A stretch of DNA of 64,000 bases, taken from positions 1 through 64,000 of the forward strand of contig URPK01000006.1 in the NCBI GenBank assembly GCA_900549715.1. The letters are read 5' to 3'. The position numbers and the translations under genes are program-made. Source of the stretch: an uncultured Collinsella sp. (GTDB taxonomy: Bacteria; Actinomycetota; Coriobacteriia; Coriobacteriales; Coriobacteriaceae). The notes under the pieces were generated by a model, which worked only from the letters and a program-made list of their open reading frames with translations, was not told the DNA's origin and did not search any database. Shown one piece after another: positions 1-7,743 of the stretch; within the stretch, counting starts at the first letter, position 1, and every line of letters begins with the position of its first letter.

Positions 1-39
1 ACTGCGGGAATGGCCTATTTGCTCAATGTGTTCGGCTGA
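1..39 (+). CDS. C-terminal end of a truncated protein, unidentified
   Basis: The first 39 bases read as an open frame ending in TGA, giving a hydrophobic tail (TAGMAYLLNVFG). The rest lies outside the window. A GC-rich hairpin follows at 54-70, which fits the end of a gene. The tail could belong to a membrane protein, but twelve residues are too few to name a family or even to be sure that this frame is translated. Confidence 0.3.
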   Translation, partial: TAGMAYLLNVFG

Positions 40-53
40 GATCGGAAATCAAC

Positions 54-70
54 CCGGCGTTTCCCGCCGG
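54..70. terminator. Short GC-rich hairpin
   Basis: CCGGCG and CGCCGG pair across a five-base loop, between the end of the truncated frame at the window edge and the convergent C69 peptidase gene. No T-run follows on either strand, so termination is only a guess. Confidence 0.3.
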
Positions 71-135
71 TCAGATGACGGGCTAGGGGGCAAGGCCGCT
101 CACGCTGTCTCGCCCTCCTTTAGAACGTGAGGGTC

Positions 136-1938
136 TTAGGCCTTCTTGCGACGATAGAGCACGAAGCCGCAGACACCGATGATGACGACGGCACCAACAG
201 CCATGGCGGCCATGTTGTTGCCCTCGGACTTCTCCTCGGTTGCCTCTTCCTTAGCCTCGGGCTCGGCAACGTCCTCATCGGAGAGGGCCTCGTCGGCGTA
301 GGTGATGGACTCGACCAGGCAGTCGTTGTCGGCATCGTAGTCACTCGGGACGAACTTCTCGGAGAAGTCGCCCTTCTTGAGGTAATCGCGCATCTCCTCG
401 AGCATGGCCTTGCACTTGACGTAGGTGTTCTTGGTCGCGGCCTTGCCAGCCTTGTTGGCCAGGGCGGTGCGGGCCTCGGTGCCCTCGGCAGCTTGCATGG
501 CCTCGTCGACGGTCAGGTTCTGCTCGATGAGCTCCTTCTGCAGAGCGTCGAGATAGGCGCGGACGCCGGTGGCGCAGTTGTCGCGGTTCTCCTCGGCGAG
601 CGTGTTGATGTCCATGAGGACGTAATTGATGGAGTTCTTGGGCTCCTCGTTGTTCACGACGTCTTCCTCTTCACAGTGATCGAAGGAGACATCCTGATCG
701 CTGAAGTAGGGGCTGACCTCGGTGAGCAGTGCGGAGTAGAAGGGAATAGCGACGGAGAACTCGGCGTTGGAGAGCATCTCCCACTGGATGGTCGCGATCT
801 CGGGGTCCATGCCCTGACGGATCTGGAAGGTGTGGATCTCGGTGTTGCGGTTGGAGCCGATGGCATAGGCACCGTCGGTGTTGGCGTTGAGGCCGGCGAC
901 ATTCTCGCCACGAGTGGCAAAGCTGCGGATCATCTCAAAGGTGTTCCAGTCGGACTTGCCGGGCTGGAAGAACAGCGGCTGCATCTCGTGGACCAGGGCG
1001 CCGGTCGTGGCACGAGCATCTTCGCGCTCGTCCTTAACGATCTCGTAGTCGGTGCCCTCGGCAAGCGGAGCCATGAAATAATCGCGGCCCTGGATATAGC
1101 GAGACCAAGAATGCATGGCCTTATCGCTAATTTCCTCACCGTAGGTCTGGGCAACGTCGAACTGGCCGTCCTCGAAGTACTTGGCAAAGCCCTTTTCTTC
1201 GGGCATGGTCTGAATGTCCTTGGAGTGGAGGCAGTTCTCGGTGTCGTCGAGGTTGACCTTGTAGTTAAGGTTGCCGATGTTGGGGTTGACCGAGGCAATG
1301 TCGTCGGTGAGCTTCATGGCAATCCACTGATGGCCAGAAAGTCCGGCGAACAGCCAGGTCTCGTTGTTGTCGGCGATGATGACCTGGTCGTTGGTGCAGA
1401 TGCCCTGCTCGTCGACCAGGCTACCGAGGAGCTCGACGCCCTCGCGGGCCGTGGCACTCTCGCCCAGGATGACGCTGGCGTAATTGTACTCACCGATGCC
1501 GGTCTCCTCGGTAATGGGGTCGGCCTCCTCAGCCTTCTCGTTGTAGGAGGTGCTCAGCGTGGCAGAGCAGGAGACGCCCTTCTCGTTGATGCCAGCCTCG
1601 GAATAAGCGTCATAGCGATCTTCCCACTGAGAGGGGTTGTCGCGAACGAAGGTGTAGCGGTAGGTCGCGCCCTTGGACTTGTACTCAAAGCCGGATTCGA
1701 GCGAGCTATACTCGCTGCCGTCCTTGTGCGCAGGCTCAATGCCAAAGTGCTTGATATAGCGCGGGCTAAAGTCCTCTGCGCGGCCGTAGTACGTGTTGCC
1801 GTCCGCCGTGAGTTTGCTGCCCATGTAGATCTGGGTGCAAGCGAGCGCCGAGGTCGGCATGGCCATAATGGCCGCAGCTCCGAATGCGAGGCCGCAGCCA
1901 AGCTTCTTGAGCGTGTTGACGGGATGAGTAAACCTCAT
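136..1938 (-). CDS. C69 family dipeptidase (PepD-like), secreted and membrane-anchored
   Basis: Predicted 600-residue peptidase of family C69, N-terminal-nucleophile hydrolases that cleave dipeptides and small peptides. The start at 1938 is chosen because a GGGAGG ribosome site lies just upstream and because it gives a clean signal peptide (about residues 1-33, ending PTSALA). Processing there exposes Cys34 in ALACTQIY, the usual catalytic N-terminal cysteine of the family. A start 20 codons upstream would bury the signal peptide. The C-terminus has an acidic, Glu/Ala-rich spacer, a hydrophobic segment (AVVIIGVCGFVLY) and a basic end (RRKKA), which suggests anchoring at the outer face of the membrane. 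No LPxTG motif is seen. The gene stands alone on the minus strand. Substrate is not deducible. Confidence 0.88.
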   Translation of the reverse strand: MRFTHPVNTLKKLGCGLAFGAAAIMAMPTSALACTQIYMGSKLTADGNTYYGRAEDFSPRYIKHFGIEPAHKDGSEYSSLESGFEYKSKGATYRYTFVRDNPSQWEDRYDAYSEAGINEKGVSCSATLSTSYNEKAEEADPITEETGIGEYNYASVILGESATAREGVELLGSLVDEQGICTNDQVIIADNNETWLFAGLSGHQWIAMKLTDDIASVNPNIGNLNYKVNLDDTENCLHSKDIQTMPEEKGFAKYFEDGQFDVAQTYGEEISDKAMHSWSRYIQGRDYFMAPLAEGTDYEIVKDEREDARATTGALVHEMQPLFFQPGKSDWNTFEMIRSFATRGENVAGLNANTDGAYAIGSNRNTEIHTFQIRQGMDPEIATIQWEMLSNAEFSVAIPFYSALLTEVSPYFSDQDVSFDHCEEEDVVNNEEPKNSINYVLMDINTLAEENRDNCATGVRAYLDALQKELIEQNLTVDEAMQAAEGTEARTALANKAGKAATKNTYVKCKAMLEEMRDYLKKGDFSEKFVPSDYDADNDCLVESITYADEALSDEDVAEPEAKEEATEEKSEGNNMAAMAVGAVVIIGVCGFVLYRRKKA

Positions 1939-2022
1939 AATCCCTCCCAACTGTTGAGACCCCGCAAAGCTATGTGGAATCTCAGCTAATAAATACATCT
2001 ATTAGCCTATAGGAAGTCTAAA

Positions 2023-2050
2023 GAGTATTCATCTATTTCGATGAAATACT
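2023..2050. promoter_or_regulatory. Palindromic operator candidate upstream of the C69 peptidase gene
   Basis: AGTATTCATC is followed after a short spacer by GATGAAATACT, its complement with one inserted base. Related ATACTCGATGAG and ATACTCATTA strings lie close by. The cluster sits 85-160 bases upstream of the peptidase start in AT-rich DNA, a typical place for a regulator site. No regulator can be named. Confidence 0.35.
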
Positions 2051-2104
2051 CGATGAGCGTCCTAAAATATGCGATGAACGGATAAGAATACTCATTATGT
2101 AGCT

Positions 2105-2156
2105 TTACTTAAATAAAGGCACCCTGCAATTACTCTACCTGAATAAAGCACCTTGC
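2105..2156. repeat. Imperfect 22-24 bp direct repeat upstream of the C69 peptidase gene
   Basis: Two similar strings, each containing TAAAG, CACC and TGCA in order, begin at 2105 and 2135, about three helical turns apart. They lie in the spacer between the C69 promoter region and the terminator of the lipid kinase operon. A tandem regulator site is possible; function unknown. Confidence 0.35.
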
Positions 2157-2166
2157 ACGGGGCGCA

Positions 2167-2211
2167 AAGAAAAATCCCCCGCTGTTTGGCAAATGCATAA
2201 ACAACGGGGGA
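2167..2211 (-). terminator. Rho-independent terminator of the lipid kinase/small peptide operon
   Basis: On the minus strand CCCCCGTTGTTT pairs with AAACAGCGGGGG around an A/T-rich loop, followed by ATTTTTCTTT. It lies 35 bases past the small peptide gene. Confidence 0.85.
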
Positions 2212-2246
2212 GACGATGATTGGATGAATATCATACCAATGTGGAA

Positions 2247-2339
2247 TTACTTCTTCCGGCGGTGGATAACGTTAATCGCATAGCCGATGAGCATGGCCAA
2301 AACGATGACGATAAAGCCGAGCAGGGGATTGTCGTTCAT
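2247..2339 (-). CDS. 30-residue single-span membrane peptide
   Basis: A 30-codon frame read MNDNPLLGFIVIV..., with a hydrophobic stretch (about residues 6-24) and a basic end (HRRKK), predicting one membrane span with the C-terminus inside. An almost ideal AGGAGGA ribosome site precedes the ATG and overlaps the TAG stop of the upstream lipid kinase gene (2349-2351), so translation is probably coupled. A strong terminator follows. I do not recognise the family. Its position suggests a small partner of the lipid kinase or a free membrane microprotein. The perfect ribosome site, clean start and stop, and operon position argue against a chance frame. Confidence 0.7.
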   Translation of the reverse strand: MNDNPLLGFIVIVLAMLIGYAINVIHRRKK

Positions 2340-2348
2340 GGGGTCCTC

Positions 2349-3266
2349 CTATTTTCCGAGTGGGGAGAATTCGTCGACGATGAGGTCGAGGCATTGCGGA
2401 AGTGCGCGGGCTCCAAAGACGCCCGAGTTGCTGGAGATGATTTCGCCATCGAACTGCATGCCCAGCGACGGGGTGCAGGTGATCTTGGCTTCTTTGGTCT
2501 GGATGATCTTAAACTGCGGACGGCCGAGCACCTTGCCGGCGGGGTCGAGCGCGGCGGTGATCACGGTCGGGAGCAGCTGCACGGTTTTTACGGGCTCGAT
2601 GACCGCGATGTCGACCATGCCGTCGTTCATGCGACAGTCGGGGAACAGGTTGATGTCGTTTTGGATGACCGAGGTGTTGCCGGCCATGCAGCAGATGCCA
2701 TCGAGCTCCTCGACAATGCCGTCATGTTCAATCGTAAAGTGCGCCACCGTGGGGTTGGGCGTAGCGAGCGCGGATAGGAAGTAGGCGATCTCGCCGATGT
2801 CGTTTTTGGTGGGGGCGGCCTTCATCATGATCTCGGCGTCGTAGCCCGATCCGGCGATGATAATAAAGCCGTGGCGCTTTTCGTTGCCGTTCTCGTCGAG
2901 CCAAAAGAGCTCGCCCATGTCCGCCTTGACGGTACGGCCGACGCGGCAGGCCTTGGCGAGCGCCGCGGCCTCGGGGGCATTGCCAATGTTGTTAAAGAAC
3001 AGGCAAGCCGTGCCGGAGGGGAAGACGAGCGTGGGGACGCCGCATCCGCGCATTTGGTCGAGCACGTTGGAGACGGTGCCGTCGCCGCCCGAAATCACCA
3101 CGCGATCAAACTCGCGCACGTCTGCCACGGCGTCCTCGGGTTCCATGCCATCGCCGATAAAACGCATCACGACCTCGTCGCCGCCCTGCGCGAGGGCGTG
3201 CGTGAACGCGTAGATTTCATCTGAGCTGGGGCCCGATGCCGGGTTGTGGATGATAAGGCAGCGCAT
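2349..3266 (-). CDS. Diacylglycerol kinase family lipid kinase (YegS/DagK-like)
   Basis: Predicted 305-residue soluble lipid kinase of the DAGK catalytic superfamily, which phosphorylates diacylglycerol or a related lipid at the membrane. The N-terminus has the beta-strand and NPASG nucleotide-binding loop (residues 8-12), and the signature GGDGTV lies at 60-65, followed by the substrate region with PSGTACLFFNN. The C-terminal half has the usual second domain rich in beta-strands. Length is typical of the family. The gene is divergent from the RNase D gene and is followed, with stop and ribosome site overlapping, by the small membrane peptide. Exact substrate (diacylglycerol, sphingoid base or other) cannot be told. 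Confidence 0.88.
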   Translation of the reverse strand: MRCLIIHNPASGPSSDEIYAFTHALAQGGDEVVMRFIGDGMEPEDAVADVREFDRVVISGGDGTVSNVLDQMRGCGVPTLVFPSGTACLFFNNIGNAPEAAALAKACRVGRTVKADMGELFWLDENGNEKRHGFIIIAGSGYDAEIMMKAAPTKNDIGEIAYFLSALATPNPTVAHFTIEHDGIVEELDGICCMAGNTSVIQNDINLFPDCRMNDGMVDIAVIEPVKTVQLLPTVITAALDPAGKVLGRPQFKIIQTKEAKITCTPSLGMQFDGEIISSNSGVFGARALPQCLDLIVDEFSPLGK

Positions 3267-3364
3267 ACTTACGTTCCCGTTCTGTGACTAACCGAGTATA
3301 GTTGTAGGGCAATGCCGATATCCTACCCGTGTTTTTCGGGCCTAACCTTATTCGATGGGTTGAT

Positions 3365-4498
3365 ATGTACATTTCCACACATCAGGCTCTGCTCGACTTT
3401 TGTCAGCGCGCCCTCGAGTTCGACGCGATTGCCGTCGATACCGAGTTTTTGCGCGAGCGCACGTTCCACCCGCGCCTGTGCTTGGTTCAGATTGCCACCC
3501 CTGCCGAGAGCGTCGCGGTCGATCCTCTGGTGATCGACGACCTATCGCCGCTGGCCGAGCTTATGGGCGATGAGAGCGTGACCAAGGTATTTCACGCCTG
3601 CTCGCAGGATATGGAGGTTATGCTCCATACCGTGGGCGTGCTGCCGCGTCCCATTTTTGACACGCAGGTGGCCGCCGCCTTTTTGGGCGAGCGCCAGCAG
3701 ATTTCCTACGGCGCGCTCGTGCAGACGTTTTGCGGTGTCTCATTGCCCAAGACCGAGTCACTGACCGATTGGTCGCGCCGCCCGCTGACCGACAAACAGA
3801 TCGAGTACGCGATCGATGACGTCAAGTATCTGATCGTTGCCTATACCGAGATGATGAGTCGCCTGCGCGAGCTGGGCCGGGTGGACTGGGTGCTCGATGA
3901 GCTGCGTCCGCTGGCCGACGAGTCGCATTATCGCGCCGATCGTCACGAGGCGTTCCGCAAGGTCAAACGTATCAATTCGTGTAGTCGTCACCAGCTGGGT
4001 ATCGCGCGCGAGCTCGCCGCCTGGCGCGAGGACCGCGCCGAGCGCCGCAACATCCCGCGCAAGTGGGTCATGTCCGACGATACGCTGCTGGCGCTCGTCA
4101 AGCGCAATCCCGTGCGCGTCGAGGAGTTCCGCAGCATCCGCGGCACCGACCAGCTGGGGGAGCGCGATGTGGACGGCGCGCTCATGGCCATCAAACGCGG
4201 CGCGAGCTGCCCGCACGACCGCCTGCCGCTCATGGTGCGCGGGCATCGCCAGATTTCGCCGGAGTTGGAGAGCGTGACCGACCTTATGTATGCGCTTATT
4301 CGCTTGGTTGCCGAGCGCTCGGGCGTAGCGACCTCGGTCATTGCCTCGCGCGATGACCTGGCCGACTATATTGAGCATCCCGAGCAGAGTCCCCTGCGCG
4401 AAGGCTGGCGCTTTGAGCTTGTGGGCTCGCGCCTGGACGATCTGCTCTCGGGCAATATGGGGCTGACGGTGAAGGACGGCAAAATTGAATTGCTATAG
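3365..4498 (+). CDS. rnd: Ribonuclease D
   Basis: Predicted 377-residue 3'-5' exoribonuclease acting in tRNA and stable RNA maturation. The DEDD exonuclease domain is at the N-terminus: exo I DTEFLRERTF (Asp25, Glu27), exo II around FHACSQDMEVM, and exo III YAIDDVKYLIVAY, so the acidic catalytic set is present. HRDC-type helical modules follow (from about residue 195). The ATG at 3365 is preferred over an upstream GTG because MYISTHQALLDF aligns with the family start and the GTG has no ribosome site. The spacer to the minus-strand lipid kinase gene is short, so the two promoters are divergent. The structured 147-bp element begins seven bases after the stop codon. Confidence 0.92.
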   Translation: MYISTHQALLDFCQRALEFDAIAVDTEFLRERTFHPRLCLVQIATPAESVAVDPLVIDDLSPLAELMGDESVTKVFHACSQDMEVMLHTVGVLPRPIFDTQVAAAFLGERQQISYGALVQTFCGVSLPKTESLTDWSRRPLTDKQIEYAIDDVKYLIVAYTEMMSRLRELGRVDWVLDELRPLADESHYRADRHEAFRKVKRINSCSRHQLGIARELAAWREDRAERRNIPRKWVMSDDTLLALVKRNPVRVEEFRSIRGTDQLGERDVDGALMAIKRGASCPHDRLPLMVRGHRQISPELESVTDLMYALIRLVAERSGVATSVIASRDDLADYIEHPEQSPLREGWRFELVGSRLDDLLSGNMGLTVKDGKIELL

Positions 4499-4505
4499 GT
4501 ATATA

Positions 4506-4652
4506 GTTACGCGGTTTTACCAAACCGCGTAACAGCTCGACGCTGCAAACGGCCGAGAGCGGCAATCTGACGTTCAATCGTCGCTCGCGTACCAAAGTAC
4601 GCGACGCTTCTCTTTCACGTCACCTTGCTCGCTCTCGACCGTTTTCGCTGAC
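4506..4652. repeat. 147-bp structured repeat, copy 1
   Basis: Seen directly: hairpin A (4506-4533) has a perfect 12-bp stem with a TACC loop. An outer stem B pairs 4547-4565 with 4625-4644. Inside it lie a small GACG/CGTC hairpin (4568-4582) and stem C (4583-4592 with 4597-4607, loop CAAA). A second copy at 35845-35991 has the same length, the same loops and the same joining sequences (for example CTCGACGCTGCAA and TTTCGCTGAC), but different stem sequences that still pair. The structure is therefore under selection. Either strand could be the functional one. Both copies begin shortly after a plus-strand gene (rnd; arcD). Confidence 0.85.
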
Positions 4653-4736
4653 ATTGCCAAAACATCGATGTTGATTTGCTGGTCAGTCGAGTGGGTAGAA
4701 TGCCTCCAACGTGTAACTCGATTCGGAGGAATTCGC

Positions 4737-5441
4737 ATGCCCTATTACTATGGTTACGGCTTTGGCATCGACCCGCTGTACCTGCTGGTTGTTCTTGTCT
4801 GCACAGTGCTTGGCCTTGCCGCACAGAACTATATCAACTCGACGTACAAAACCTGGTCCAAGGTTCGCTCGGACGGCGACACGGGCGCCACGGTCGCTCG
4901 CCGCATGCTCGACGCCAACGGCTGCAACGCCGTGGGTATCAAGGGTGTCGCCGGCGAGCTCACCGACCATTACAACCCGCAGGACAATAACCTGTATCTC
5001 TCGGACGCCAACCGTTCGGGCGGGTCGGTCGCAAGCGTTGCCGTCGCCTGCCACGAGGCGGGCCATGCCGCCCAGCGCCAAAGCGGTTACGCCATGATGA
5101 AGGTTCGCACCGCCCTCGTGCCGGTCGTCAACTTTACCCAGAACACCTGGACCATCGTGTTGCTCTTGGGCCTGTTTATGAACATTGCCGGGCTCACGAC
5201 CCTCGCGCTGATCTTCTTCTCGTTTAGCGTGCTGTTCCAACTGGTTACGCTGCCGGTCGAGATTGATGCCAGCCGCCGCGCCGTGGCGTACATCGAGCAG
5301 TCGGGCATGAGCTCCAAGCAGGTCAACGGTGCCAAGAAGGTGCTGACAGCGGCCGCGCTTACCTATGTGGCCGCAGCGCTCACTTCGATCATTCAGCTGC
5401 TCTATCTTATGGCTCGCTACAACAGAAACTCCAACCGATAA
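4737..5441 (+). CDS. Membrane zinc metallopeptidase (YugP-like)
   Basis: Predicted 234-residue integral membrane protease of the neutral zinc metallopeptidase family typified by YugP. There is a hydrophobic N-terminal segment (about 11-30), the zinc motif HEAGH at residues 106-110, two hydrophobic segments (about 140-180), and another close to the C-terminus (TYVAAALTSIIQLLYLM). The ATG at 4737 follows a good CGGAGGA ribosome site, so the longer frame upstream is rejected. Membrane quality control is a family-level guess; the substrate is unknown. A GC-rich hairpin follows the gene, so it is probably transcribed alone. Confidence 0.85.
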   Translation: MPYYYGYGFGIDPLYLLVVLVCTVLGLAAQNYINSTYKTWSKVRSDGDTGATVARRMLDANGCNAVGIKGVAGELTDHYNPQDNNLYLSDANRSGGSVASVAVACHEAGHAAQRQSGYAMMKVRTALVPVVNFTQNTWTIVLLLGLFMNIAGLTTLALIFFSFSVLFQLVTLPVEIDASRRAVAYIEQSGMSSKQVNGAKKVLTAAALTYVAAALTSIIQLLYLMARYNRNSNR

Positions 5442-5457
5442 CAAATTGGGTCGCTGG

Positions 5458-5487
5458 GCGCCGCGGGGATTCGTGTCCCCGCGGCGC
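5458..5487 (+). terminator. Hairpin after the zinc peptidase gene
   Basis: An 11-bp perfect GC stem (GCGCCGCGGGG with its complement) with an eight-base loop. The T-run is poor, so termination efficiency is uncertain. Confidence 0.55.
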
Positions 5488-5556
5488 TGTACTATGTGTT
5501 GGACTTGAATTTGCGCAGGGCCGAAGCCCTTGTGCACGATGACGAAAGGAGGCTGC

Positions 5557-7008
5557 GTGGCAGGCTGGAATCTAACCGGCAATGCCGTTTCCGCCGAGTT
5601 CGACGGCTCGGACGATCAGGAGCGCAAGGAGCTCAGCGTGAGCCAAGCGGTAGAGATCGCCGCCGGCGCGCTCGATGCCATTCCGCAGCTGAGTGTCCTG
5701 GGCGAGGTCACGGGTTTCCGTGGCCCCAACGCCCGAAGCGGCCACTGCTACTTCCAGATTAAAGACGACTCGGCCGCCGTCGACTGCATCATCTGGAAGG
5801 GCGCCTATCTCAAGCGTACCTTCGATCTGCGTGACGGCATGCAGGTGAGCTTTAAGGGCAGCTTCAACCTCTATAAGCCCACGGGTCGTATGAGCTTTGT
5901 CGCCCGCTCGTTCTCGCTGGCGGGGGAGGGTCTGCTGCGTCAACAAGTGGCGCAACTGGCCGAAAAGCTACGCCGCGAGGGCCTGATGGACGAAGCGCGC
6001 AAACGCCGCATCCCGGTGTTCTGCTCCCGCGTGGCGGTCGTCACCTCGCTTTCCGGTGCGGTAATCGACGACGTCAAGCGTACGCTGCGCCGACGCAACC
6101 CGCTCGTCGAGCTCGTCTGCGTGGGCGCAAAGGTGCAAGGCGAGGGTGCGCCGGCTGAGCTTATTGAAGGCTTGCGCCGCGCCGCTGCCATTACGCCGGC
6201 ACCCGATTGCATCTTGCTGGTGCGCGGCGGTGGCTCCTTCGAGGATCTCATGACCTTTAACGACGAGGAGCTTGCCCGTGCGGTGGCAGCCTGTCCCGTG
6301 CCTGTGGTGACTGGCATTGGGCATGAGCCCGATACCTCGATCTGCGACATGGTGAGCGACCGTCGCGCCTCCACGCCAACGGCAGCGGCAGAATCGGTGG
6401 CGCCGGCTATGACGGAGTTGGCCGACGTGCTCGAGACGCGCCATCAGCGTCTGGGCGCCGCGATGGCATCGATGATTGGGTCGGCCCAGGTCGACCTGGA
6501 GATGCTCGATCAGCGCGGTCGCCGTGCCTGGGATACCTATACGGCTCGCTTGGGTGATGCGCTCGATGCCGCTGCGTGTCGCCCGTGCCTCAACGACCCC
6601 ACATTTATGGTCGAGCGTCGCGAATCGGAGCTTGCGCTGACTGCCGATCGCCTGTCGGGTGCCATAGTACGCTCGGTCGGGACATTCCGCTCCAACTTTG
6701 AGCGCTTGCCCGAGCGTCTGATTACAAGCACCTCGGGGCTCGATGGTAAGCGCCATGCGCTCACGCTTGCGAGTTCCCGCCTAGAGCATCAAGGGCGCAC
6801 GATGCTCAGCAAGCCAGCGTCCGACCTGAGCCGTGCGGCAGCGTCGCTCGATGCCCTGTCGCCGCTCAAAGTGCTTGCTCGCGGCTATTCCATCGCGTAC
6901 AGCGATGATGGTGTGGCTACGAGTGCCAAGACCTTTAAGCCTGGCGACGCCATTCGCGTGCGCATGGCAGACGGCAACGTGGCAGCAACGGTCGATACGG
7001 TCGAGTAG
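5557..7008 (+). CDS. xseA: Exodeoxyribonuclease VII large subunit
   Basis: Predicted 483-residue catalytic subunit of exonuclease VII, which degrades single-stranded DNA in both directions. An N-terminal OB fold (about residues 20-115, LSVLGEVTGFRGPN...) binds ssDNA. The Exonuc_VII_L catalytic domain follows, with the conserved VVTSLSGAVIDDVKRTL and the RGGGSFEDL and GIGHEPDTSICD segments. A coiled-coil-prone region and a short C-terminal segment (LARGYSIA) complete it. The GTG at 5557 is chosen because GAAAGGAGG precedes it; nearby ATG codons lack a ribosome site. The small subunit gene follows 42 bases downstream, forming an xseAB operon. Confidence 0.95.
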   Translation: MAGWNLTGNAVSAEFDGSDDQERKELSVSQAVEIAAGALDAIPQLSVLGEVTGFRGPNARSGHCYFQIKDDSAAVDCIIWKGAYLKRTFDLRDGMQVSFKGSFNLYKPTGRMSFVARSFSLAGEGLLRQQVAQLAEKLRREGLMDEARKRRIPVFCSRVAVVTSLSGAVIDDVKRTLRRRNPLVELVCVGAKVQGEGAPAELIEGLRRAAAITPAPDCILLVRGGGSFEDLMTFNDEELARAVAACPVPVVTGIGHEPDTSICDMVSDRRASTPTAAAESVAPAMTELADVLETRHQRLGAAMASMIGSAQVDLEMLDQRGRRAWDTYTARLGDALDAAACRPCLNDPTFMVERRESELALTADRLSGAIVRSVGTFRSNFERLPERLITSTSGLDGKRHALTLASSRLEHQGRTMLSKPASDLSRAAASLDALSPLKVLARGYSIAYSDDGVATSAKTFKPGDAIRVRMADGNVAATVDTVE

Positions 7009-7050
7009 ACCGCGTTTCGCAGTGATAGACCCTTAGGAAAGGAAACAGAT

Positions 7051-7317
7051 ATGGCAGAGAAGACCCCGGTCGAGCAGCTTACGTACAAGCAGGCCTCGCA
7101 GGAGCTGGAGCTCATCATCCGCAGCCTGGAGTCGGGCGATATGGAGCTTGAGGAGTCGCTCGAGAGCTACACCCGCGGCGTCGAGCTCCTCAAAAGCCTG
7201 CGCACCCGCCTGTCCGATGCCGAGCAGAAGGTCTCGGTGCTCCTTAAGGACGTCGACGGCAACGACGTGCTCGCCGACGGCGAAGCCGCCAACACCGACG
7301 ACAGCCTCTCGTTCTAA
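7051..7317 (+). CDS. xseB: Exodeoxyribonuclease VII small subunit
   Basis: Predicted 88-residue helical subunit that binds the large subunit in exonuclease VII. The family core LTYKQASQELELIIRSLESG and the following acidic ELEESLESYTRGVELL segment are clear and form the expected antiparallel helices. An AGGAAAG ribosome site precedes the ATG. It lies directly behind xseA. The C-terminal 20 residues are acidic and poorly conserved in the family. Confidence 0.93.
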   Translation: MAEKTPVEQLTYKQASQELELIIRSLESGDMELEESLESYTRGVELLKSLRTRLSDAEQKVSVLLKDVDGNDVLADGEAANTDDSLSF

Positions 7318-7331
7318 CCATTCCGACCAAA

Positions 7332-7337
7332 TATAAT
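7332..7337 (+). promoter_or_regulatory. Candidate -10 element for the HIT gene
   Basis: A consensus TATAAT lies 30 bases before the HIT protein start in the short xseB-HIT spacer. No good -35 hexamer sits at the right distance, so this is a weak call. Confidence 0.4.
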
Positions 7338-7366
7338 CACCTTGGTCTGTGAGAAAGGAACCAACC

Positions 7367-7702
7367 ATGTGCGATTGCATCTTCTGCAAAATTGCCAGCC
7401 ACGAGATCCCCTCGACCGTTGTCTATGAGGACGATCAGGTCATCGCGTTCGACGACCTTAACCCCCAGGCGCCGGTCCACACGCTCGTGATCCCAAAGAA
7501 GCACTACGGCGACATCGCCGACAACGTGCCGGCCGAGACCATGGGCGCCATGGCTCACGCCATCCAGGAGGTCGCCAAAGCCAAGGGTCTGGAGGACGGT
7601 TTCCGCGTCATCTCCAACAAGGGCGTCAATGCCGGCCAGACCGTCATGCACTTCCACATGCACGTTCTCGGCGGCAAGAACCTGGGCGAGAACCTCATCT
7701 GA
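7367..7702 (+). CDS. HIT family nucleotide-binding protein (HinT-like)
   Basis: Predicted 111-residue histidine-triad hydrolase, a family that removes AMP from phosphoramidates and aminoacyl-adenylates. It starts MCDCIFCKIASHEIPS, which includes the CxxC pair of zinc-bearing HIT proteins. The active-site triad HFHMHVLGG lies near the C-terminus (about residues 96-104). GAAAGGAA is the ribosome site, 8 bases before the ATG; an upstream in-frame start lacks one. It follows xseB closely but may have its own promoter (TATAAT at 7332). Confidence 0.93.
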   Translation: MCDCIFCKIASHEIPSTVVYEDDQVIAFDDLNPQAPVHTLVIPKKHYGDIADNVPAETMGAMAHAIQEVAKAKGLEDGFRVISNKGVNAGQTVMHFHMHVLGGKNLGENLI

Positions 7703-7743
7703 GGGTGCGTAGCCCGTCGACTTGGCTGCCTTTGGAGTAATCT

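Noticed and set aside
127..1989. A 620-codon plus-strand frame opposite the C69 peptidase gene
   Set aside because: Repetitive Gly/Val/Leu translation without domains, no ribosome site, and the minus-strand gene has a signal peptide and catalytic cysteine.
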